From positions 37,902-101,901 of the forward strand of contig NZ_MLQQ01000021.1 of assembly GCF_001865995.1 (NCBI RefSeq): a stretch of 64,000 nt of DNA, in the 5' to 3' direction. This DNA is from Anaerobacillus arseniciselenatis (lineage in GTDB: Bacteria; Bacillota; Bacilli; Bacillales; Anaerobacillaceae). The notes below the pieces were generated by a model. The model did no database searches. It had not been told where the DNA came from and was given only the letters and a program-made list of their open reading frames with translations. Numbering within the stretch: position 1 is the first letter of the stretch; every line of letters starts with the position of its first letter. Both the position numbers and the translations under genes were made by a program. Below, in pieces: positions 36,098-42,386 of the stretch.

Positions 36098-36264
36098 ATG
36101 GTGACAGAGTAACGTCATGACGATTTTGTATGAAAAAAGTCGAATGATTTCGTGAACGAGCCTCTGAGATTCGGAAGAAGGTCAAAGCGAAGTGAAGGAA
36201 ATCATTCGACTTTTCCATATTAAATAGTGGCGATACTTCGTCATGCGCGTTTTGTATGGAGAAT
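36098..36264 (+). repeat. R4 stem-loop element (copy A)
   Basis: Flank GGTGACAGAG...CGTCATGACGATTTTGTATGAA. The 5' arm AAAAGTCGAATGATTTC (36135-36151) pairs perfectly over 17 bp with GAAATCATTCGACTTTT (36198-36214). The loop holds GTGAACGAGCCTCTGAGATTCG and AGCGAAGTGAAGG. A second copy of the flank (ATAGTGGCGAT...CGTCATGCGCGTTTTGTATG) follows. The rest of the gap to 36509 is AT-rich with nothing recognised. Confidence 0.75.
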
Positions 36265-36509
36265 AACTCTGGTGGTCGGTTTTCTTACTAAAAATAGATT
36301 TATCTGTCTACTTCAACAAGTTTTATTATGAAACATGTTGAAACGACATTCAATTCAAAGTAAAATGAACATAGAATTAAATCGATAGTCATAGTTATTT
36401 GTTACTATGAAAAAAGTCTATTTTTATATTAAATATTATTCTGTTACTTTAAAAGTCCAATTTCGATTTGATTTTATACATACAATGTAATACCAGGAGG
36501 GGAAATAGC

Positions 36510-36872
36510 TTGGCACGAGTTTTGATAGTCGATGATGCGGCATTTATGAGAATGACGTTAAAAAATATCATGACAGAAGCTGGTCATGACGTAGTAGGGG
36601 AAGCTGGAGATGGAATACAGGCGATTGAACAATATAAAGCGACACAACCTGAGCTAGTAACAATGGATATAACGATGCCAGAAATGGATGGAATCGAGGC
36701 ATTAAAAGAAATTAAAAACTTTGATCCAAATGCGAAAATAGTTATGTGTTCAGCGATGGGACAACAAGGTATGGTTATTGAGGCAATACAGTCGGGGGCT
36801 GCAGATTTTATCGTAAAGCCGTTCAATGCTGAACGAATCAACGAATCGATCGGTAAAGTATTGTCTAGATAA
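36510..36872 (+). CDS. cheY: CheY-type chemotaxis response regulator
   Basis: 120 residues. The start is TTG 36510, placed by AGGAGGGG 7-10 nt upstream; an earlier frame start at 36468 has no ribosome site. The receiver keeps VDDAAFMR (acidic pocket), VTMDITMPEMDG (phospho-Asp ~54), CSAMGQQ and VKPF. The string MDITMPEMDGIEAL and the AMGQQ loop are those of Bacillus CheY, which binds the flagellar switch. It is not inside a che/fla operon here but heads a pair with an HD-GYP gene 20 bp downstream, so it could be a second CheY. Confidence 0.85.
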   Translation: MARVLIVDDAAFMRMTLKNIMTEAGHDVVGEAGDGIQAIEQYKATQPELVTMDITMPEMDGIEALKEIKNFDPNAKIVMCSAMGQQGMVIEAIQSGAADFIVKPFNAERINESIGKVLSR

Positions 36873-36892
36873 AGCTGTAAGGAGTTTTTAAA

Positions 36893-37894
36893 ATGAGAAT
36901 GATCGGTATCGATGAATATGATAAAAATACGATGCAATTAGCAGAACCTATTTATGATTTTAAGAAAAGGGTTTTACTTGCTAGTGGCTCAACTATTCAT
37001 CCGAAGTATATGGAGAAGTTAAAAGAGATAGGTATTAGAAGTTTAATTATTGAGGATGCGAAATCAGCAGGAATAACGCTTGATGAAATGATAGATATGC
37101 CAACATGGATTGACGCAATTGCTGTTGTTGAGAAAGCCTTTGATCAAGTAAAAGCTGGAAAAGAATTACCGTTAATAGAACTGCAACAGACGGTAAAAAA
37201 ATTAATTGGTGAAGTATCGGCACGTAAAGCAATCGTACTAATTCCAACATCTACGATCGCTGATAACTTAGCACAGTACGCTCATGCTGTAAATGTAGCC
37301 TTAATTTCTCTGCAAATTGGAATTAAATTAAAATTTGATCAACTAAAGCTCAATGGCTTAGGATTAGGTTGTTTACTCCATGACATTGGTAAAGCAGTGA
37401 CAGATGATCATGCACTACATCCAGAAAAAGGGTTTCAACTTCTAAAGTCAAACCGTGAATTAAGTTTGTTAGTCACCCATATCGCTTTTCAGCATCACGA
37501 GTCATTTGATGGTTCTGGATTTCCTAGAGGAATAAAGGGAAACGATATTCTTGACTACGCTCAAGTGTGCAGTGTAGCTAATGACTATGAAAATATGATC
37601 TCTAAAGAAGAGGTTCAACCACATGAAGCACTAGAAAGAATTATGGCGTTATCGGAGAAAAAGTATAGTCATAGTGCTGTTTTAAGTTTTACAAATGGAA
37701 TTATTAGCTACCCACCAGGGACACATGTACGGCTAAACAATGGGCTTCTTGGCATTGTCACTAGAATAGAAAGTCATCTTCACCGACCAATTGTTAAAGT
37801 GCAAGGAATAAATAAAGAACTCGATTTAAGTGAACAGTCTACGATGTTTATTGAAAAAGTGTATAATGATGACCTTGTAGAAAATCGAGATTAA
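36893..37894 (+). CDS. HD-GYP domain protein (putative c-di-GMP phosphodiesterase)
   Basis: 333 residues from ATG 36893, with AAGGAG upstream. The N-terminal ~100 residues are a small beta/alpha module. The HD-GYP domain (~115-270) shows LLHDIGKA, HPEKGFQLL, FQHHESFDGSGFPRG and the YAQVCSVANDYENM helix. The GYP triad reads GFP, a known variant, and the HD pair is intact, so hydrolysis of c-di-GMP is plausible. A C-terminal beta domain (YPPGTHVRLNNGLLGIVTRI) follows. Pairing with cheY suggests joint control of motility and c-di-GMP. An R3 element starts four bases after the stop. Confidence 0.88.
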   Translation: MRMIGIDEYDKNTMQLAEPIYDFKKRVLLASGSTIHPKYMEKLKEIGIRSLIIEDAKSAGITLDEMIDMPTWIDAIAVVEKAFDQVKAGKELPLIELQQTVKKLIGEVSARKAIVLIPTSTIADNLAQYAHAVNVALISLQIGIKLKFDQLKLNGLGLGCLLHDIGKAVTDDHALHPEKGFQLLKSNRELSLLVTHIAFQHHESFDGSGFPRGIKGNDILDYAQVCSVANDYENMISKEEVQPHEALERIMALSEKKYSHSAVLSFTNGIISYPPGTHVRLNNGLLGIVTRIESHLHRPIVKVQGINKELDLSEQSTMFIEKVYNDDLVENRD

Positions 37895-37897
37895 GTT

Positions 37898-38017
37898 CAA
37901 TGAATTTCATAATTCATTATTCTCGCTACTTAGATCAATATATAGTTGCGTCAAAATCATTCGCAAATTATATATTGCGTGATGTGGCTCATTTTTGGTA
38001 ATTATGAAATTCACTCA
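37898..38017 (+). mobile_element. R3 MITE-like element (copy 3)
   Basis: It starts CAATGAATTTCATAATTC, ends GGTAATTATGAAATTCACTCA, and has the inner hairpin AATATATAGTTGCG / CGCAAATTATATATT. It begins 4 nt after the HD-GYP stop codon. The following ~235 bp hold GGTTTGTGGTTTGTGG tracts and no gene. Confidence 0.85.
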
Positions 38018-38254
38018 GTTACATGAAGGAAAAATTTCTTTCCTTCATGTTTTTTGTGTAAAAAAAGGCGTACAGTTGGTTTGTGGTTTGTGGTTTGTAG
38101 GATAGTTGGAAATGGAAGCATTCGCTTCGCAGTGTGTCGGTATTTTTGCTTTGTTTATTTGCTTTAATAAATGGTATAAATAAAATATGTGTAATACTAT
38201 CGTTAAGTGGAAAAATAAATAGACGAATTTTAAACAGAAAGATGTGATTTCGAA

Positions 38255-38737
38255 ATGAAATTTTTAAAACCGAATTATGAATTTGAACATTTTACCGATG
38301 TATCTCTAGATTTTTTAAGAAACCATAATGTGAAAGCGATTTTTTCGGATTTAGATAGTACGCTTGCGGCGCATGACGAATTAGGTGATGACGAGTTTAC
38401 GAAATGGCATGAAAAGTTAGAAAGTAACGGAGTGAAGCTTATCGTTGTCTCAAATAACAGTCAAGGAAGAGTGGATCGTTTCACAAAACCTTACAATATT
38501 ATTGGCAATGGAATGTGCGGAAAGCCGTTGCCGAGTAAAATAAAAAAAATTATGAAGGAAGTCGGTGTAACGAGTGAAGATAGCCTTTTTTTAGGTGACC
38601 AATTATTTACAGACGTTTTATGCGGGAAAATGCTAGGGATGAAAACAGTACTCGTGCATCCGTTAGGTGAGGAGCATGAGCCTTGGACAGTTAGATGGAA
38701 AAGAGGTCTCGAGGCAAGCATAAAAAAACGCTGGTAA
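38255..38737 (+). CDS. YqeG-like HAD phosphatase
   Basis: 160 residues from ATG 38255; the ribosome site is weak. HAD motifs are visible: FSDLDSTLAAHD (motif I, with nucleophile Asp and the general-acid Asp), VVSNNSQ (motif II), GKPLPSKIKK (motif III Lys) and FLGDQLFTDV (motif IV). The YqeG family (HAD IIIA) acts on phosphorylated small molecules; the substrate is unknown. In Bacillus yqeG lies in a conserved block with yqeH-aroE. Here it stands alone, so it may be a second, diverged member. Confidence 0.85.
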   Translation: MKFLKPNYEFEHFTDVSLDFLRNHNVKAIFSDLDSTLAAHDELGDDEFTKWHEKLESNGVKLIVVSNNSQGRVDRFTKPYNIIGNGMCGKPLPSKIKKIMKEVGVTSEDSLFLGDQLFTDVLCGKMLGMKTVLVHPLGEEHEPWTVRWKRGLEASIKKRW

Positions 38738-38864
38738 GTAAATACTATCAAGGAAATTTTACATATGACGTTTAGCTAATATATTTTTTGACAAGGAGTA
38801 AAAAGCCTTTGTTTTGTGATTAGATGACCTTAGTGTAAAAAACCTTTGATAGAGGATGTTGCAA

Positions 38865-39383
38865 ATGATTTACATTTATAACTGTTATGGGGGGACTCAT
38901 TCTTCAGCAATGGCCGCAGCATATCATTTAAAGAAACTTCCTGAAGACCGAATTCCTAGTAAAGAAGAGATTTTAAACATTGATATCTTCAATAAATTAA
39001 CCCCGAAAGATATGGGGAGAATTATTTTTCATGGGATAGATGAGGACGGCCATAAAGTATATACACTTGGTCGCGGTAGTTCAAAAGCGATGATTCCTGC
39101 TTTGAATGAGCTTTTTTTACTCCTTAACGACGGTACAAAAACAGATAAAGTGATATTCTCAAATGCATCCCCGACGGTCCCTTTAGCAATGACTTTCGGA
39201 GGCTTGTTTTCAAGACGTTTACATATTGATTTTATTGGTATCCCTCTTTTAGTTAAAGGAGCCAAACAAACATACCATAATACAATAACCTTAGTGAAGC
39301 GAACAATCGAGATTGGTAAAACGACGAAAAATCAAATAGAGATTTTAGAAAATAAAAATTTAGAAGTGAATAAATTGTTTTAA
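38865..39383 (+). CDS. DUF3189-family protein
   Basis: 172 residues. ATG 38865 is supported by AGAGG 9 nt upstream; the frame could start at 38856, but that overlaps the ribosome site. The N-terminus MIYIYNCYGGTHSS is the typical start of DUF3189 proteins, found in spore-forming Firmicutes and without known function. A P-loop-like GG.HSS turn and two central hydrophobic strands are visible. There is no signal peptide. The gene is followed by an R1 terminator. Confidence 0.8.
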   Translation: MIYIYNCYGGTHSSAMAAAYHLKKLPEDRIPSKEEILNIDIFNKLTPKDMGRIIFHGIDEDGHKVYTLGRGSSKAMIPALNELFLLLNDGTKTDKVIFSNASPTVPLAMTFGGLFSRRLHIDFIGIPLLVKGAKQTYHNTITLVKRTIEIGKTTKNQIEILENKNLEVNKLF

Positions 39384-39393
39384 TTTTCAACAG

Positions 39394-39527
39394 AGAGGCT
39401 GTCCTAAAAACAAAGTGTTAGGGACCGTTAGGTAAGGTACACCAATATAGACGAATGTTAAATCTATACGTCTATATTTAGTAGTATAGTTTACCGGGCG
39501 ATCTGACACTTATGGGAGAGTCTTTTT
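39394..39527. terminator. R1 palindrome with T-tail (copy 3)
   Basis: Outer arms AGAGGCTGTCC and GGGAGAGTCTTTTTT, with the TATAGACG...CGTCTATATTTAGTA core. One GTGTCAGACACC arm is degenerate (GTGTTAGGGACC). It follows the DUF3189 gene. Confidence 0.7.
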
Positions 39528-39538
39528 TGTCGAAAAAA
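39525..39538. promoter_or_regulatory. Spo0A-box-like site
   Basis: TTTTGTCGAAAAAA contains the core TGTCGAA recognised by Spo0A in Bacillus. It lies 68 bp upstream of the small gene at 39606. Confidence 0.35.
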
Positions 39539-39605
39539 CTTCCTCAAGTTTTAGACAAGCTATGAGTATATATAAATAAATACTCTTTATAATGGGGGAG
39601 AGACA

Positions 39606-39794
39606 ATGAATATAGTAGACCAAATTATTTATGATATTGAATTACTAGGAAATGAAGACTTAGGAAGAGAATTACTTGAAGTTGTAAAGCATGAGCAAAG
39701 CCAAAATAAACAGTACCAGGTCATCCTTCATCAAGTCATTAAAGTTGATCGTAAAACGTACACAGTAATTATTAATTATTTGCAAAAATATTAG
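39606..39794 (+). CDS. Small hypothetical protein (62 aa)
   Basis: ATG 39606 is preceded by GGGGGAGAG at a good distance. The product (MNIVDQIIYDIELLGNEDLG..., ending INYLQKY) is a soluble, mixed-charge 62-residue protein with a predicted helix-strand content and no Cys. I do not recognise a family. It may be a real small gene, given its ribosome site and the Spo0A-like box upstream. The 52-bp repeat array starts 130 bp after its stop. Confidence 0.5.
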   Translation: MNIVDQIIYDIELLGNEDLGRELLEVVKHEQSQNKQYQVILHQVIKVDRKTYTVIINYLQKY

Positions 39795-39923
39795 TTGATG
39801 TTTTTTGGGTTCGGTCTGTCTTATCTTGCTTATGCATTGAGCGATGATGTTTCGAAGTATGGGGGGAGTGTGCAGTAAAACAGGGATTGATGTGTAAATT
39901 AGTGTAAGTGCCTGAATTCAACT

Positions 39924-40475
39924 AAAAGGGAACGCAAGATGATCTCGCGTTCCCGAACAAAACGTCACTTCACCCAAAAGGGAACGCAAGATGATCTCGC
40001 GTTCCCGAACAAAACGTCACTTCACCCAAAAGGTAACGCGAGACCTTCTCGCGTTCCCGAACAAAGCGTCACTTTACCCAAAAGGTAACGCGAGACCTTC
40101 TCGCGTTCCCGAACAAAACGTCACTTCACCCAAAAGGTAACGCGAGACCTTCTCGCGTTACCGAACAAAGCGTCACTTTACCCAAAAGGTAACGCGAGAC
40201 CTTCTCGCGTTCCCGAACAAAACGTCACTTTACCCAAAAGGTAACGCGAGACCTTCTCGCGTTACCGAACAAAACGTCACTTCACCCAAAAGGTAACGCG
40301 AGATCTTCTCGCGTTCCCGAACAAAGCGTCACTTTACCCAAAAGGTAACGCGAGACCTTCTCGCGTTCCCGAACAAAGCGTCACTTTACCCAAAAGGTAA
40401 CGCGAGATCTTCTCCCGTGCCCGAACAAAGCGTCACACTCACCAAAAGGAACGCAAGATCTTCTCGCATGCCGAC
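39924..40475. repeat. 52-bp tandem hairpin array (11 units)
   Basis: The AAAAGG starts of the units are at 39924, 39976, 40028, 40080, 40132, 40184, 40236, 40288, 40340, 40392 and 40444, every one exactly 52 bp apart. Each unit has a hairpin GGTAACGCGAGA-CCT-TCTCGCGTT with CCC or ACC after it, then GAACAAARCGTCACTTYACCC. The last two units have decayed. No coding region is visible in 39795-40599. Confidence 0.95.
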
Positions 40476-40599
40476 CCCATAAGGAACCCAACTACAGCAT
40501 ACTCTCCCCATAGTGCATACTACCGAGCGAGTGCGAATTACTGCGCATAACCCCCATAATATAAAGCAACAATATATGTGGAGCCCTACCATCGTTCAT

Positions 40600-41313
40600 T
40601 TATTTCGTAGCTTCAACAACTAACGCAGGAGATGTTATTTCGAATGGTTCTCCTTTAAAAGATCCATACATATTTACCGTGAAATTAGCTTCCCGCAAAA
40701 TTTGGCCTAATTGTTCACTAGTTAGTGGGAGTAATGAGACTTCGTTTTCATATGTTTGGTCTGCAACGGTTAGGGTACCTTTGAAGATAATTTTATCTTG
40801 TTGGTGTTCATACGTACGGTAAAAGGCTATGTTTTCACGCTCTATGTCTGGAAGCTTCGTAATTCCATCGCTTAACACTCGATCATAATTGACGGTTTGT
40901 ATGAATAGCTTTCCACCCGCATCTAATAAATCGTACATTTCGGAAACTACGTTCGCTACATCTTCGAAGCTTTGCAGGTGAACAAACGAGTTACCAATGC
41001 AAATAATCGTGGTAAAACGAGTTTCTTGAAATTGATCAAGCTCTTCCATTGCTAATTGATGTGTCTCAATAGGAACATTATTTGCTGCAGCTTTTTCTTT
41101 AATTTTTTCAACCATATTCTGATCTAAATCCGTCGCTGTAACTTTGTATCCTAATTTAGCTAAAGCTATAGAATGATTTCCTGTGCCAGCTGCTAAATCC
41201 AAAATAGGACCTTTGGTAATTTTACTTTTTATAAAAGTAACCGATTGCTCATTTAGTGGGAAAATAGTGTCGTAAAATTCACTTAATTGCTTATAAAAAT
41301 TCATCGTTTTCAA
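40600..41313 (-). CDS. SAM-dependent class I methyltransferase
   Basis: 237 residues from ATG 41313. SAM-binding motif I is LDLAAGTGNHSIALAKLG, followed by acidic motif II VTATDLD. Motif post-III (TTIICIGNSFVHL) and the strand FIQTVNYD are also present. The fold resembles small-molecule methyltransferases such as glycine/sarcosine or ubiquinone-type enzymes; the substrate is unknown. The gene is transcribed alone, and its 3' end abuts the decayed end of the 52-bp array. Confidence 0.85.
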   Translation of the reverse strand: MKTMNFYKQLSEFYDTIFPLNEQSVTFIKSKITKGPILDLAAGTGNHSIALAKLGYKVTATDLDQNMVEKIKEKAAANNVPIETHQLAMEELDQFQETRFTTIICIGNSFVHLQSFEDVANVVSEMYDLLDAGGKLFIQTVNYDRVLSDGITKLPDIERENIAFYRTYEHQQDKIIFKGTLTVADQTYENEVSLLPLTSEQLGQILREANFTVNMYGSFKGEPFEITSPALVVEATK

Positions 41314-41391
41314 CCTCGTTTTTTATTTGTGTTTACTAAAAGGGTAACTTTTAGCTTTTGGTACACGCCATGCTAAGAAAGTACCTTTCAT

Positions 41392-41592
41392 TTATTGTAC
41401 CATTATTTTTTTAACACTTCTAAGTTTGCGGTTATACTTTCTCGTTTTTAAAAGATGTCTTGATGAATTGTAATAAAAATATTTGACATGGTGCCAATTT
41501 CTCCAAAACGTGTACCATTGAATTTTAAATTTTATCCAATAAGTAAAACAGAATGTCTTCCAGCTATTCGGTAATTTATATGGCATCTTCAA
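41392..41592 (-). CDS. Small basic aromatic protein (66 aa), hypothetical
   Basis: TTG 41592 has GAGGGGG 7 nt upstream, a strong ribosome site. The product begins MKMPYKLPNSWKTFCF and is rich in Trp, Tyr, His and Lys, including WYTFWRNWHHVKYFYY. It has no clear membrane helix. The unusual composition and good start site argue for a real small protein; I know no function. The upstream gap 41593-41903 shows no other gene. Confidence 0.45.
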   Translation of the reverse strand: MKMPYKLPNSWKTFCFTYWIKFKIQWYTFWRNWHHVKYFYYNSSRHLLKTRKYNRKLRSVKKIMVQ

Positions 41593-41903
41593 TACGCTTC
41601 CCCCTCTAGTAACTATCTCTCTGTTGAATTTGCTCCTTCTAAATTTATATGTTTAAAAGATTGAAATTATCATCGACAAATGTTCGCATAAATTCCAATA
41701 AATTAGAAAATGTTAGCAAATATTTGTAGCATTTGTGAAGTCTATTGAATAAACCAGGATTTAATAGTAAAGTAGATTTATAAGATAAGTGAATGACTTC
41801 ACTAATAGAGAGAACTATTTTGGGAGTTAATAAAAATTTTTTAAAAGGAATTGTGAAGTTGTTCACAAATTAAATGAAATAACTATCTGAGGGGGAACTT
41901 CTT

Positions 41904-42161
41904 ATGTTACTTGAAATTAGTCAAAACGCAGCAAACTTTTATAAAAATGAATTTTCATTACAAGGAAATGAAGCAATTCGTCTATTCGTTCGAGGTGCTG
42001 AAGGCTTCTTTTTAGGAGTAGAAAAAGATCTTTTAGAAGAAGAAGCTCACGTAATCGAAGTGAATGGAGTTAAGTTCTTTATCACCGAAAACGATCAATG
42101 GCATTTTGAAGGGAAAAAATTAGATTTCGATGCAAAATCAGAGCAGATGATCCTTTCTTAA
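41904..42161 (+). CDS. HesB/IscA-like fold protein (YneR-type) without cluster cysteines
   Basis: 85 residues from ATG 41904, with GAGGGGG upstream. The start MLLEISQNAANFYKNEF and the pattern IRLFVRGAEGFFLGVEKD match the HesB/IscA-like (Fe-S_biosyn) family. The cysteines used by true IscA/SufA proteins are absent, as in the short YneR group of Bacillus, whose role is unclear. The gene is monocistronic, with a strong terminator. Confidence 0.8.
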   Translation: MLLEISQNAANFYKNEFSLQGNEAIRLFVRGAEGFFLGVEKDLLEEEAHVIEVNGVKFFITENDQWHFEGKKLDFDAKSEQMILS

Positions 42162-42198
42162 AGTTTTGAATAATTTTGCCGAAAAAATATACATGGGA

Positions 42199-42246
42199 AA
42201 AGAGATAATCAAGAGCTAATTTAAAGCCCTTGATTATCTCTTTTTT
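42199..42246 (+). terminator. Rho-independent terminator
   Basis: AGAGATAATCAAG and CTTGATTATCTCTTTTTT form a 13-bp stem and T-tail. Confidence 0.9.
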
Positions 42247-42272
42247 GATTTTAGATAGCAAATAGGGTCTTT

Positions 42273-42372
42273 TGGACAACAAACTAAAATAATTGGACAA
42301 CAAAAACTAGTAACTGGACAACAAACCACAAGAATTGGACAGCAAAAACGAGAAATTGGACAACTAAAGAAT
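42273..42372. repeat. 21-bp direct repeat (5 units)
   Basis: TGGACAACAAA-type units start at 42273, 42294, 42315, 42336 and 42357, exactly 21 bp apart, with variable 3' halves. The array lies between the HesB-like gene and the 3' end of glycogen phosphorylase. Confidence 0.85.
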
Positions 42373-42386
42373 TACATAATTAATAC

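Noticed and set aside
36030..36218. 62-residue minus-strand frame after nrfA
   Set aside because: It covers the nrfHA terminator and the R4 hairpin, so it is a shadow of structured non-coding DNA.
39924..40475. CRISPR array
   Set aside because: The parts between the palindromic cores are themselves repeated, not unique spacers, and no cas gene is near.
41645..41866. 73-residue minus-strand frame upstream of the HesB-like gene
   Set aside because: No ribosome site, AT-driven composition, and it overlaps the likely promoter of the + gene.
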